Assembly: GCA_963576735.1 (NCBI GenBank)
Contig: OY755171.1
Span: forward strand, 15,934,001-15,998,000
Reading direction: 5' to 3'
DNA: 64,000 nucleotides
Source of the DNA: Bedellia somnulentella
Lineage: Eukaryota; Arthropoda; Insecta; Lepidoptera; Bedelliidae
Positions 21,178 through 32,108 of the stretch are shown here, in pieces; positions within the stretch are counted from its first letter, which is position 1; each line of letters starts with the position of its first letter. The notes below the pieces were generated by a model. It was not told the origin of the DNA and did not search any database. It was given only the letters and a program-made list of their open reading frames with translations. The position numbers and the translations under genes are program-made.

Positions 21178-22024
21178 TATGTGACATTGCCGTGGGGTAT
21201 TCAAATATATTTTTGTATTTACACGTTAACTAAGTTTGAAGCCCTGGGACGGGAATAATGACACAAGAAGTGATTATTGTAAGATGCTTAGTATATAATA
21301 TATGTGTAATGAAGAACTCAAACCATCAACACCAAACGCTTCAGTTGCCAGTTGAGTTAAATTTTTTTATTGTATCATGTTTATTTGAAATATATTTTTT
21401 ATTTTAATATTCTTAAATTAATTCTAAGTTATTTGTTTCCACCGGTATTCAATTTTATAGAAAGGAAATAAATCAAAACAACTCTGCACTTTTTCTGTAA
21501 AAATGCTAACACAAGCGCACCCTTTTCGTGGAAAGACCTTGTTAAAATCTGAACAGAATAAAAAGACATGCAAAGCAACTACTTTTTCCTAACAGGAAAG
21601 TTAAAGTGTGGGCTAAATAAAGTGCCACCGGTAAGAGGCACGCAAGGAATGCCTGACAACAGAATGCATAATAAATCAACACCTTGTTTTTCCGTTGTCT
21701 GTGCACTAAAATATTCTAAAACAAAGCGTTTTGGAATTTATTTAAATGTTCTGTTCAGTAAATCTTGAAGTGAATATAACCTTTGTTTGCGGTAAAATTT
21801 ATTTCAGCTGCATTGCGATCGGTATGAATATCGTTGGAGTTTTCTGAGCGTAGCGGTGCAAAGTTGGGAAAAGTTACGTATTTCTATAAACATCAACATG
21901 ACTTCAATACCTGTATGATAAGTAAATCAGATTTTCAAAAGTATAGATCTTTGAGCCAATTTTTGAAATACTCCATTGTTTTTCATGGTGGACAGTTGAT
22001 TTGAAATCCGTTTATAAACTTAAA
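21178..22024. other. No recognisable feature
   Basis: Nothing supported; a 66-codon frame at 21568-21768 has no motif. Confidence 0.4.
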
Positions 22025-22140
22025 GCTACAAACAACCTTTATTTTACTATTTATCCCCCACTCGATTTTCAATGTTTCCGATATTCTTAGGCTATCCTTT
22101 CTACGGTACTACAGCCGTTATAGTTATGTATGTATGTAAG
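22025..22140 (+). repeat. Rep1 3' part, strongly diverged
   Basis: Resembles Rep1 over CAAACAACCTTTATTTTAC and CCCCCACTCGATTTTC and ends TATGTATGTATG after a degraded GCCGT. Confidence 0.5.
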
Positions 22141-22219
22141 TTAGTAATAACATCCATTTAATTATAAATACTCCTTATGTTGTGTTAGCATTGTTAATGA
22201 TTCGATGGGGAAGTTGACA

Positions 22220-22223
<4 letters not shown>

Positions 22224-22259
<36 letters not shown>
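22224..22259. repeat. TA dinucleotide microsatellite
   Basis: An unbroken TA run of about 36 bases. Confidence 0.95.
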
Positions 22260-22262
<3 letters not shown>

Positions 22263-23071
22263 ATATAAATCCAAAGTCCTTCTAAATACTGACTTACTGT
22301 TAAAAATGCACAATGTATGGGTCATAAAAAATAACTCCATTAAGCGATTTTAAGATACATTACTTCTATATGTCCCAGTAAATTGAAAACGACGCTAATA
22401 TTGAGCAGACCTCTTTGGTATTAATTTATTATTACTCTTTTTTCACTAAAAGAATAGAATAATTAAGCTGAATTAAATTCTAAATCGTATATCGTATCGT
22501 AGTTTGTAAATGCTTTATGTAGTAAGGACACTCACTGAAAAATTGTTAAGCTAGAAGCTCTATAACACTAACAGTTGTAACTTGATGCAAGATCGTACTA
22601 TTTCATAGTATGCGTGCATGCTAGTGTTGGGCGCTATTTTCCTATAATTGAAGTGTGTTCTTGGGTTGAAATGTCAGAAGATTTCCACGCACCGTATCTT
22701 TGGAAATTCAGTAACTGAATAGCTACTGAAATCATTTTAAGTGTACAATGTTTTTACAGTATGCAGTATGTTCTATGTCTAAAGAAAGTTTGAAGTAATA
22801 TGTATGTTAAGATAACAAAGAGAGGTTATTCTTAATATGGAGTGAAGAGGGTATCAGTATTTGTAAAACCTTATTTGTATATTGGCCATTTCCTAATGTT
22901 TAAAAATTATAAAGAAATACCAATAAATCTATTCCATACTCATTCCCGCCTATAATGGGGTTTAGCCCGCAAGTTCCTACAGGTACCATAGGATGTGCCT
23001 TGGTTTTGAGCCACTATACGATAGTAGTCTTAAATCTCTTAGTTAATATGAGAGTAATTAAGTGAAGTGAA
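22260..23071. other. No recognisable feature
   Basis: Nothing supported. Confidence 0.4.
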
Positions 23072-23302
23072 GTGTAGGCTTAGAATAGCACTACCTCATT
23101 TCTAACCGTGGGTGTTCGTAAGAGGTGACATAGGGTTTTGGGGCTTTAAAGAAATTGTTGGGCGATGCGGATAGGGATCCATCACCCTTTATTTCAAAAA
23201 TGTTTCCCCACTCAAATTCCAGAAGTGGCTGAAGAATATCATGTTCTGAAGCTCCGACTTCCCCTTCTAGGGATTTATGGCCGTAAGTATATATGTTGGT
23301 AA
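23072..23302 (+). repeat. Rep1 copy, near full length
   Basis: Head GTAGGCTTAGAATAGCACTACC, body TGGGCGATGCGG and CCCCACTCAAATTCCAGAAG, end GGGATTTATGGCCGTAAGTATATATG. Confidence 0.8.
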
Positions 23303-23465
23303 TTAAGGGAAACAACATTTTTGCAGTAATAAGACTACGGGTAAAGAACCAATAAACTTCTTAAATAAATTCACAAGCTTATCCTCATTAAAATTGGAAC
23401 GATATTTAATCTGAAAACTACTAGATAATAATTCAACTTGAAGGTTTTCTGTTTATTTTGAAAAC

Positions 23466-23572
23466 ATTTTGCCAGAGAGGTTTGCCAGGATCGTACAAAG
23501 TGGCGATCGATAGTCTCTGCCTACCCCAATGGGAACTAACGGCGTGAGAATATGTATGTATGTATGTATGTT
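23466..23572 (+). repeat. LINE-S 3' end
   Basis: Reads GAGAGGTTTGCCAGGATCGT and AAGTGGCGATCGATAGTCTC, then CTGCCTACCCCAATGGGAAC and CGTGAGAATATGTATG with four TATG units. The reading corresponds to RSIVSAYPNG. It is a good reference for comparing the LINE tail with the Rep1 tail. Confidence 0.75.
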
Positions 23573-23689
23573 TGAAAACATTTTCTGTTTGCACCTTGTA
23601 TGGGCAGTGCTACTAATAGATAGAAAAATCATGTGAAATTTTATCACTTAGTATTGGTAGTCAACTACCCACATTTTGCTGAGATAATT

Positions 23690-24112
23690 GGATTGGATAA
23701 TTGGCTTGTGTGTGTTGCCAGTCATGACATACGGCACAGAGACGTGGCCTTTAACAATGGGCCTAATCAGGAAGCTCTGAGTCACCCTAAGGGCAATGGG
23801 GAGGGCTATTTTATGAGTTTCACTACATGATCGAATCCGCAACGAGGAGATCTGTAGAAGAACCGGGGTCACTGACATAGCCCGAAGAATTTCAAAACTT
23901 GAGTGGCAATGGGCAGGGCACATTGCACGCAGAACCGACGGCACTGAACGGTTCTGGAGTGGTGGTGGGTAGACCTCCAACAAAGTGGTCCGTGAACTTG
24001 ATCAGAGTCGCACGAAACCGATGGATGAGATCAGCACAGCACTAGTTGTTGTGGAGATCTTTGGGGCCAGTCTATGTCCAGCAGTGGACGTCTTTTGGCT
24101 GATGATAAACTG
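23690..24112 (+). pseudogene. RTE-like LINE C-terminal end, frame-broken
   Basis: C-terminal coding remnant of a second LINE family. Across shifting frames one reads LPVMTYGTETWPLTMGLIRKL, RIRNEEICRRTGVTDIARRI, LEWQWAGHIARRTDG and finally TATGTCCAGCAGTGGACG, ending GCTGATGAT. The TYGTETW and WAGHIARR motifs follow the reverse transcriptase domain, and ATG-type ends are typical of lepidopteran RTE elements. Stops and shifts (for example TGA after RKL) show decay. A shorter relative ends at 27176. Confidence 0.8.
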
Positions 24113-25237
24113 GATTGCATGATAGTGATGCCTACCACCGCTGCGCCGCTTCTATCAATTCAATGTCACTTGGCTTATAATAATTCATCAATTTGGGTTT
24201 CCCGACAGTGTTTTGCATACCTTTAACAACTTTCTCAATAACCTACATATGTAATTTTAAGATTCAGACCAATGTATTGGAGACAGTGTTTTTTCTTTCA
24301 ATTGAACTCTTATCTTATTTTGTTCTCAAATTTTGTTTTACTTAATACGTGAAAGTAAGTTTATATAAAAATTAACTGATTAGTGAAAGAAATTGATTAA
24401 AAAAATGTTTTGATATAAGCTACAATTTCTTTATCCGTGTTTTTGTTTGTTTGCGTGACTGACCTTAGTTTTATTGATTTTATTATCCATCAGTTGTGGG
24501 AGAGAATTATAGTCCGTAGCAATAAGGCAGAAAAATGCTCTTCTTTTGTAAAAATATTTATTACTTCTTATTATGATTTTAAAAACTCTGAATTTACATA
24601 CATATAAATAAAAAAAGCTCTAGTATATAATATCATTGGCGCTAATATATTTATTATGTTGTTAAACAACCTATAGACACAAAAGATTAAGTTTTATAGA
24701 ATTCTATCAGCACCTCAACATTCTAAACTCTTTTTTTATATTCATTTTCATGTTCATTAATTCATCGTCTCGCACCAGAACAATAGACAGTAAATTGGCA
24801 TTGTGTTTTTCCAGAAGGGATTTTTCATTTGAAGGGTAAATACAATCGCTGTGAATACGATGTATTGGTCGCTAATTTTTTTTATTTTTGTTTTGGTGAT
24901 TTCACGTTGCTTAAAAGCTTTCAGAAGAGTTTAAAACGAGGGAAAAAAAGTATATCGCTTATAAACAAATTTAACAAAAACTGTATTCATAACGAAATTA
25001 TCATAACATTTATGCACGTCAATAAATCGCTTCCTCAGTAAATACTACGTTTTAACTAAAGGTATGAAAATGTAATTTTTCCTTGCCTTTTTTGAAAAAA
25101 ATATAAAGTGTGATTGTGACTCGCAACTGAACGCAAAAACAATAAATGCATTTTTTTTCTGTTAATGGCATGTTTTAAATCCCATTTATCATGAAAAAAT
25201 AAAATGGACACAGTATAAACTTTAATATAAAAAAACA
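24113..25237. other. No recognisable feature
   Basis: AT-rich; nothing supported. Confidence 0.4.
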
Positions 25238-25466
25238 TAGAAACTCACATCTATAAAATCTTAAAAAGGGTAGCTAGAGCTTCAGAATTGCAAAATCAGC
25301 CCTCTTGAAAGTTGAGAGCGGAAAATATTCTAAAATAGATGTTGTTGCTGAAAGGTCTTCAACCGCATCGCTAAAATATCACTGAAAAAGCCCCAATACC
25401 CTGTATAATCTCTTACGAGCACCCACGGGTAGAAATTAGGTAGTGCTAATCTTAGCCAATTCTATA
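25238..25466 (-). repeat. Rep1 copy, diverged
   Basis: Body AGGGTAGCTAGAGCTTCAG, CTTCAACCGCATCGC and AAAAAGCCCCAATACCC; the head is degraded at CTTAGCCAATTCTA. Confidence 0.7.
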
Positions 25467-25483
25467 AAATTTCAATACCTAAA

Positions 25484-25870
25484 TACAGATTGTCAAAAGT
25501 AAATACATCTTTTATGGGGTTATGCGTAAAAATGTATAATAAAATACCTGAGGACATTTTAAATTTATCAGAAACAAAATTCAAAGCAGTAGTTGAAAGA
25601 AATCTTAGTTCTAGTTCGAAAGCCTATTACAATGTTAATAATTACATTAATGATGAAGTGGCTTGGTGTCATCAGGGCTCTGTGCAGGATGTTTCTGGGC
25701 TAACACCAAAATTGTAATGGATGTAAAAAAATATGTGTGTTGACGAGTTTCTTACGGGTTCTTCTCTCAACAAAACACCTTCCGAATCCGAAGTGGACTT
25801 AGCATTAAGTTAGAGGTTTACTTTCAAAAAACAAAGATTTATCTTTTTACTTTGAAATAAATATTTTTTT
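25484..25870 (+). pseudogene. CR1/jockey-like LINE 3' end
   Basis: The last roughly 75 codons (25490-25717) read VNTSFMGLCVKMYNKIPEDI, clearly related to VSNSFMGLSLKMFNKLPSDI at the end of 11661-12764 but a different family. The 3' UTR has TTCTTCTCTCAAC and CACCTTCCGAATCC and ends GAAATAAATATTTTTTTTT. Its UTR relatives are 29890-30050 and, inverted, 3370-3480. It is strongly 5'-truncated and so non-functional. Confidence 0.75.
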
Positions 25871-25892
25871 TTTCTACATATCAATACAATAT

Positions 25893-26165
25893 ACATATAC
25901 ATACAATATTGTACATATACTCACGCCACTCGGCAGCGACATGGCATTGATGTATCCTTTTATTCTTAGCCTTTGAACGCCGTCTTTTTATGTCTATTTT
26001 CTATGTAATCTAAACATGTATGTCGTGGTCGTCCTCTATTAATATTAACTTTCATATGACTATAAACCTCTTTTACCAATTTACTTTCTACCATTCTCTT
26101 AGCGCCCGACCCATCAAAACTTCTCTTTCTATTTAAAAAATTAAATATCAAACACCTCCAAGTAT
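25893..26165 (-). pseudogene. LINE-S C-terminal end, frame-broken
   Basis: The left edge carries the tail (ACATATACTCACGCCACTCGG). On the minus strand one reads KLVKEVYSHMKVNINRGRPRH followed by YIEN, matching the 28224-28457 copy. Frameshifts are present. Confidence 0.65.
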
Positions 26166-27000
26166 GCAATCAATGAACTCAGTACAATTTACAGTAGAAA
26201 TCTAAAGGAGAATTCCCGTAATATTTTATTCTTTTGCTTCAGCGCTCATTACCTGGAATAGCTGGTATCTTAACTTGTTAGTGGGACGAATACTGTAGGG
26301 TGGATTTTATATTATTATGGACAAGTCTGTATTAGGGTTGGAATATGTCACGCCATTAGTTTCCATTGAACGAAAGAAATAATACGTTTATTCACTACTG
26401 CTAAATAGACACAAAAACTTACAACTAGATTAACAAACATAAAAACAGGTAAGTCACACACAAAAAAACAAAGTTAATACGCTACTCGTAAACCAATACT
26501 ATTTCTCATGCGCAGCAACGATGAATTGGGGTTGACAATTGACAGTATCTCCAACATTAGGGTTGCAGATACTATCAATTGTCACTATAAAAAATCCTGA
26601 AAAACCTCTCGGGCTTTATTTATGTCCATTATATCTGTCATTTATGTCCCATGACCCTTTTTGTTACTATACATTTCGAACGCCTCCTTAAAAAAATATA
26701 TATTTATTGTTCCCTGTATACAATTGGTTTTCGCTGCATCGGTAAAGAATGCATTTAAATCCCTTTTGTCCATTTAAAAAAAGTACTATATTAAATTAAC
26801 CCTTTTCAGGTCATACATGTAAATTTATCTAAAGCGTCTCGTTTTAATTGTTTGTAATCGTGTTTGTTTGTTACAGTAGCTAACAATATACAAACCTATT
26901 TATCGGTTTAAAATTTTCAGACGCCACTCATGGTACATAATCGAATTTATTTAAGTATAATTAGGTCATTTGATTTTATTTTAAGGGTTTAATGTTTAAA
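26166..27000. other. Mostly unassigned, one hairpin
   Basis: No gene. A 17-base inverted repeat with one mismatch lies at 26534-26550 and 26567-26583 (GACAATTGACAGTATCT). Confidence 0.45.
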
Positions 27001-27007
27001 AAGAGTT

Positions 27008-27176
27008 CTGGAACGGCGGCCACGTGTCGGACGACGCAGTGTGGGTTAGACCGATGTTTGACCGATGTTAGACCCACAAGATAGACCGATGACTTGTTCA
27101 AGGTCGCGGGAAGCCGATGGATGAGGATTTGGGAGAGGCCTATGTCCAGCAGTGGACGTCTATAGGCTGATGATTA
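27008..27176 (+). repeat. RTE-like LINE 3' end
   Basis: Ends GAGAGGCCTATGTCCAGCAG, TGGACGTCTATAGGCTGATG, the same terminus as 24112. Upstream, GTCGCGGGAAGCCGATGGATG also matches. A small local triplication of GACCGATG is present at 27048-27095. Confidence 0.75.
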
Positions 27177-27179
27177 AGT

Positions 27180-28109
27180 TTAACTATAAATAATTTGACG
27201 TTGTATGAATTATCGATATTATCCTGCGATCATTTTGATTAAGTTTTTCAGAATTATTAGTATAATTTCATATTTGAATGCAATGAATGTAAGGTTCATA
27301 TATTGAGCCAGGATATGAAAGTAAGTGCTTCTTCAAGGTTACTCTACGTGAAGATTATCACAGTTGGAAATGATAAAAAAAATACTCATTATTTATATTC
27401 TAAACTGTCAGCTACCCGTGTTTGAGAATCAACTGTATGTATAAGTAGGATTAATAATAATTAAGTATATTGTTTTGTGCAATTGAAAAACATCTTTCGA
27501 TGCCGTGTTTACAAAGTTAGGTGCTCATGGAAGCTAGCAGTATTCTGCAATTTATATATCCTTGTTATCGGTATTTTAGAAAACAAAATATTGTTTTGTT
27601 CTTGCTTAGAATCGCTTGGTGTCTCAAAATTGTTTTTTATATTATGTTGTATTTCATAATTGTGTTGTATTTTTCACCATTCGATCAATGGTGAAAAAAT
27701 AACTACTAGACGTAGGGTTATCTTTAAGACTTTCCTTAAAAATCAACGACCGAACGACCGGCCCTGCATAGCCTTAATACATCCACTTTCTGCGACCCAC
27801 ACCTGTGTTAGTCCCACTGTTTAGGAGGCCTGCCCACACTACATCGTAGGATACATTTCACCCACTACTGAAAAATCAAGCATTGGACTTGCCTTTATAT
27901 AGCTCACTTCATTGCACTTTGGGTGTAATATACGAGGACGACCTTTTGTCTGTGTCAATTCGCTGTGATGTTGGATATAACTACCACAAAAATACTATTT
28001 ATAAGCTCTTTTTCAGATATTGTGCAATTATTTTTTTGTTTGATAGTTTTGCAGTGACTTTAAAAGAGGTTTGGATACATAAAATATATTGAAGAGTTTT
28101 CTCAGAACT
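27180..28109. other. No recognisable feature
   Basis: Nothing supported. Confidence 0.4.
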
Positions 28110-28457
28110 GCACATTACATACAAATAGTATACTCACGCCATTAGTACCGATTTGGGTTAGCGGAGACTATCGATCGCCACTTTTCTCCGTTTTTATCCA
28201 TCAATCTATTCATTCATGCTCTTTTATTCTTCATACGTCGGACGCACGCTTTTTATCACACTCTCAAATCGATTTAAGTTTGTTCTCCGTGTTCGTCTTC
28301 TACTAACATCAACACTGACTCTATAGATCCCTTTTACCAATTTTCTATCATCTATCCTCTCTATGTGCCCAAACCATCTTAACATTCCTTTTTCTATCTT
28401 TCTTACAATATCATCTTTCACACCACACTTTTCACGAATGACACTTATAACATACAA
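28110..28457 (-). pseudogene. LINE-S C-terminal end
   Basis: The cleanest LINE-S protein end in the window: an open frame of 77 codons at 28224-28457 reading GVKDDIVRKIEKGMLRWFGH, IERIDDRKLVKGIYRV, then SRRRTRRTNLNRFESVIKS and a stop at YEE. Downstream on the minus strand the frame is shifted, but ends again in the tail (ATACTCACGCC on plus). The MLRWFGH-type block and the following Lys/Arg-rich linker lie beyond the reverse transcriptase domain. Copies of the same end are at 17434, 25893, 34318 and 38394. Confidence 0.8.
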
Positions 28458-28499
28458 TATTAACGATTACGATGCTAATATCACGGTAGTAGTGATTAA

Positions 28500-28556
28500 C
28501 AATCGATAGTCTCTGCCTACCTCAGTGGAAACTAGCAGCGTCAGTTTATGTTTGTT
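28500..28556 (+). repeat. LINE-S 3' terminal fragment
   Basis: CAATCGATAGTCTCTGCCTACC then AGTGGAAACTAGCAGCGTCAG. Confidence 0.55.
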
Positions 28557-29004
28557 GTTGCTTGTCATACCAAATGTTATACCAAAACAAAAATTTAGCG
28601 AAACATAGTTAGTACAACATTCTGATGTTAAAATATTTTCTTTCTTTATTGATTTCTGTATGCGTATCGGCTCGTGTCAGTAGATTCCAAACGACAACCG
28701 GGCTTTTCCACAACATATAAGAACATACAAAATTTAGGAAAAATACAAAAGCAAAAGCACTTATTTATAAAAAAACACGCATTCATACGTCTAACAATCT
28801 TTCGACTGAGCTATCGCACCACATTATGAGAAAAACACGAAATATTCGTCGAAATGAAAAATATTTCATTTTGTCTCATTATGACAGATGCGCGTTTTTT
28901 CAGTTCGCTTCTCAAATCGGCTTTATTACGATTTATGAGCGAATATTGCTCATTCTATTTTATGTCTTATTTGTAGAAGAAGTTTAAAGTATTCTCTTAT
29001 ATTT
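28557..29004. other. No recognisable feature
   Basis: Nothing supported. Confidence 0.4.
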
Positions 29005-29280
29005 ACATACATACATACATATACTCACGGCTATTAATCCCTTAACGGGGTAGCCAGAGTTTTGGAATGAGAGATTCTTCAGCCACTTTTGGGAGTTGAT
29101 TGGGGAAAAGATGGTAATAATAAATAAATGTTTTTGATGACGGGTCTCCAACCACATCCCCCAAAAATCACTTAACAAGCCCCTATAACCTTAGTCACCT
29201 CTTACGATCACCCACGGGTTGAAATGATGTAGTATTATTCTAAACCGACACTACACGGCAAAGCCGATACTACACGGCAA
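29005..29280 (-). repeat. Rep1 copy with duplicated 5' head
   Basis: Full-length copy with tail ACATACATACATATACTCACGG at left. At the right, the head end CCGACACTACACGGCAA is followed directly by a second GCCGATACTACACGGCAA. Confidence 0.85.
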
Positions 29281-29479
29281 TCTTATATTTACTAGATTTT
29301 TAATATCAAATATGATCTTTTTTTACGTTTTGATAATTATAAAGCCACTAAATCCGAATAGATAATGCAAAATATTGTAAAGTCAATTTAAGAAACACAA
29401 TTTTCTTTTAATTGTCTTTCGTTTCTTTACGATTTCACGGGAATCTGAAGTGAGAAGTCTTATGGAACAGATACAGCGT

Positions 29480-29538
29480 TATATGCTGAAGCTCTGGCTA
29501 CCCCTTTTTGGGATTAATGGCCGTGAGTATGTATGTAA
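29480..29538 (+). repeat. Rep1 3' end fragment
   Basis: GAAGCTCTGGCTACCCC, then GGGATTAATGGCCGTGAGTATGTATG; heavily 5'-truncated. Confidence 0.7.
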
Positions 29539-29884
29539 GCACTAAAAAAACGTATCTAACTTAGAAACGTATCTCTTCTAGTAGTGTTAGATGAAGACAA
29601 TTGATTTTGATGGAGTTTTTGAGTGATACTCACAAACAGCCATGCTCCACAGGCCAACCCACCGTGCTCTTTTCAGGGTGTGGAAACAGCAAAGATATAC
29701 TGGCCATTACACCCTGCCTCTGTACCAACTTATAATTTGTATCTATGCTTAACTCGAAAAACATTTACACTCCACGATGTAGGAATATGAGTGAGACGCT
29801 GCTATGTGCGTTTGAGTCCGCAGTAGTGTGCGCTCTAACATGACTCCCACAAGGGTATTTCCATTCCAGTCTTACACAAACATT
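29539..29884. other. No recognisable feature
   Basis: Nothing supported. Confidence 0.4.
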
Positions 29885-29889
29885 GTAAT

Positions 29890-30050
29890 ATGATAAAGAA
29901 AATATGTTTGTTGATAAGTTTCTTACGGGTTTTTCTCACAACTCACCTTCCGAATCCATAGTGGAATTAATTTAAAGCTTTACGTAAGTTACTGTGGCTA
30001 AAAATAACAGAGAATTATTCTTTTTATTTTTAATAAATTATTTTTCTCTT
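29890..30050 (+). repeat. 3' UTR fragment of a CR1/jockey-like LINE
   Basis: Matches the UTR at 25730-25870: TTGATAAGTTTCTTACGGGT, CTCACCTTCCGAATCC and a T/A-rich end. Confidence 0.6.
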
Positions 30051-30227
30051 TATCTTTTAAGATAGTAAGAAAAGCATTTATTCGCTGCTACATTAACAAA
30101 ATACACGAATAAAAAACACATAGCACAAAAATAATTACAAGATATAATAAAAACCAAACAATAGTCGTATAACCTGCGTAGTAACAACGAATCTGGAAGA
30201 TGACTCAGCATTTTCACTTTTTTTTTT

Positions 30228-30515
30228 ATGAACCTATTGTGTCCCACTGCTGGGCAAAGGTCTCTCCCTGGATTTTCCATTCATCCCTGCTTTGGGCCTG
30301 CTCTCTCCAATCTTTTCGAAATGAGTCCAGGTCATCCCGCCATCTCCTTCTTGGTCTGCCTCTGCGCCGGCGGCCGTTAGGAACTCATTGAGTTACATTT
30401 TTAGCCCATCTGTCCGGCGGCATACGGCAGACAAGCCCCGCCCAGTCCCACTTTAATTTGGCTGTCTTAGCACCCACGTCGGCTATTTGAGTTTTGGAGC
30501 GCAGGTCGCACTAGG
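30228..30515 (-). pseudogene. RTE-like LINE C-terminal end (third family)
   Basis: Minus-strand frame with ADVGAKTAKLKWDWAGLV, then NGRRRRGRPRRRWRDDLDSF, WREQAQSRDEWKIQGETFAQ and QWDTIGS followed by a stop. An in-frame TGA interrupts it near 30390. The GRPRRRWRDDL and FAQQWDT motifs are the post-reverse-transcriptase end of a LINE related to, but distinct from, those at 3740 and 23690. It is followed on the minus strand by an A-run. The higher G+C stands out. Confidence 0.8.
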
Positions 30516-31150
30516 AGTAAATAATTACCTCACATCACAACACTGATTTTCAGTCATCACCATTTATCTTTAACATAATCCTAATAAGTGTAGTCAGTGT
30601 TTTGAGATTCTAAATCCCCGACCTATTTTAGAAGCTTAGAGAAACATAGATAATAAAGAAAAGTAGATGATGATTAGCCAACCACATAACCCAACATCGG
30701 CTAACGAACCAACTCTAGATAACACTTTGAAACACTTTTATCTAAGAAAAATCTTTGTTCCAAACTCTTTAATCACTCATTTCTTCATCAAAATATGAAC
30801 ATTTATCAAAACTTTGCCGATCACTTTGAGATAAGTCGTCAGATAAGATACTGACATGTCTGTTACACAAAGTTTTATTATGTTTTCTGAAACTAAACGT
30901 TGCCAACGGCTTGTGGCGTTTGCCAAGAGGGATGTCTACAAGTTATCTTTCAGTACAATATATACAGCAATAAACTGTATTTTAACGTTTGACTTTTTTG
31001 AGTGAAAGAGGTTAAATGGTTGACGTTTTACGATTGATCGGGTTTGTTTCTAACATTCACAGTTTATTTTGCATCCCAACTTTTTCGCACAGCGGATTAA
31101 ATTATTTTTATTTGAGCGTACTAAACCTATATCAAAAGTATTTTTATTTT
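30516..31150. other. No recognisable feature
   Basis: Nothing supported. Confidence 0.4.
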
Positions 31151-31790
31151 TTAACCGACTTCAAAAAAGGAGGTTCTCAGTTCAATTGTTTGTATGTATG
31201 TATGTATGTATGTATGTATAATTGTCCGCGATTATCTCGAGTTTGGCTTAAGCTATTTGGATGCGGTTTTTAACCGACTTCAAAAAAGGAGGTTCTCAGT
31301 TCAATTGTTTGTATGTATGTATGTATGTATGTATGTATGTATAATTGTCCGCGATTATCTCGAGTTTGGCTTAAGCTATTTGGATGCGGTTTTCAGGAAA
31401 GTATTCGTTACATTTAGGAGAAGGTTTTAGTGCCTTAACCGACCAAAAAAAAAGGAGGGGTTGTGTTTGAACTGTATGTATGTCTGTTGGTCCGCGATTA
31501 TCTCACGTTTGGCTTAAGCTATTTGGATGCGGTTTTCAGAAAAGTATTCGTTACATTTAGGAAAAGGTTTTAGTGCCTTAACCGACCAAAAAAACAAAGG
31601 AGGTTCTGTGTTTGACCTGTATGTATGTGTGTTGGTCCGCGATTATCTCACGTTTGGCTTAAGCTATTTGGATGCGGTTTTCAGAAAAGTATTCGTTACA
31701 TTTAGAAGATGGGTTAAAGTTCTTTAACCGACTCGAAAAAAAGGAGGTTTCTTAGTTTGAAATATAAGTATGTATGTAAAGTTATCAATA
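31151..31790 (+). repeat. Tandem array, 4.5 units of 120-165 bp
   Basis: Units start TTAACCGACTTCAAAAA or TTAACCGACCAAAAAAA at 31151, 31270, 31435, 31578 and 31724. Each continues with a GTATGTATG run and TCCGCGATTATCTC, then GTTTGGCTTAAGCTATTTGG and ATGCGGTTTTCAG. Unit lengths are about 119, 165, 143 and 146 bp, and the last unit is partial. The open frames across it repeat with the units and are not genes. Confidence 0.9.
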
Positions 31791-31912
31791 CTAGACAGAA
31801 ATTTATCAATGTTATTTATGTTATGTTAATAAAGTTTTTTTATTAGTAATAAACAGAGTTACTAAATTATTGAACAAAAAAGTATATAAAAACATGAATA
31901 AATTACTCTTAA

Positions 31913-32108
31913 TTATAATAAACAAAAAAATATATATTGCAACATCATGTTTTTCATCCTGGTCATTTTAATCAAGGCGCTTTCGTCATGGGGAATTTCG
32001 CGCTTTCGGAATGGTCTTAACCATTTAAGTAATTTCTTTGAATCCATATCACTTTTAGCCATCTCATCAAGGGATTTTACTCGACTCAACGCTACATATA
32101 TATAAGAG
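31913..32108 (-). pseudogene. Helitron Pif1-like helicase C-terminus
   Basis: A minus-strand frame of about 65 codons ending at 31913. It begins with YIYVALSRVKSLDEM, matching the YVALSRV-S-L helicase motif VI of the RecD/Pif1 group, the helicase domain of Helitron transposons. A basic tail with KKLLKWLRPFRKREIP follows. Motifs I-V and the replication-initiator domain are absent. The frame follows within about 20 bases of the N-terminal-type block at 32109-32455, but in another frame, so a large internal deletion has joined the two ends of the protein. A cellular Pif1 pseudogene is less likely because of that neighbour. Confidence 0.6.

Noticed and set aside
31016..31727. Overlapping plus-strand frames with repeated RDYLEFGLSYLDAVF
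   Set aside because: The repetition follows the DNA tandem units, so this is a minisatellite read in frame and not a protein family.
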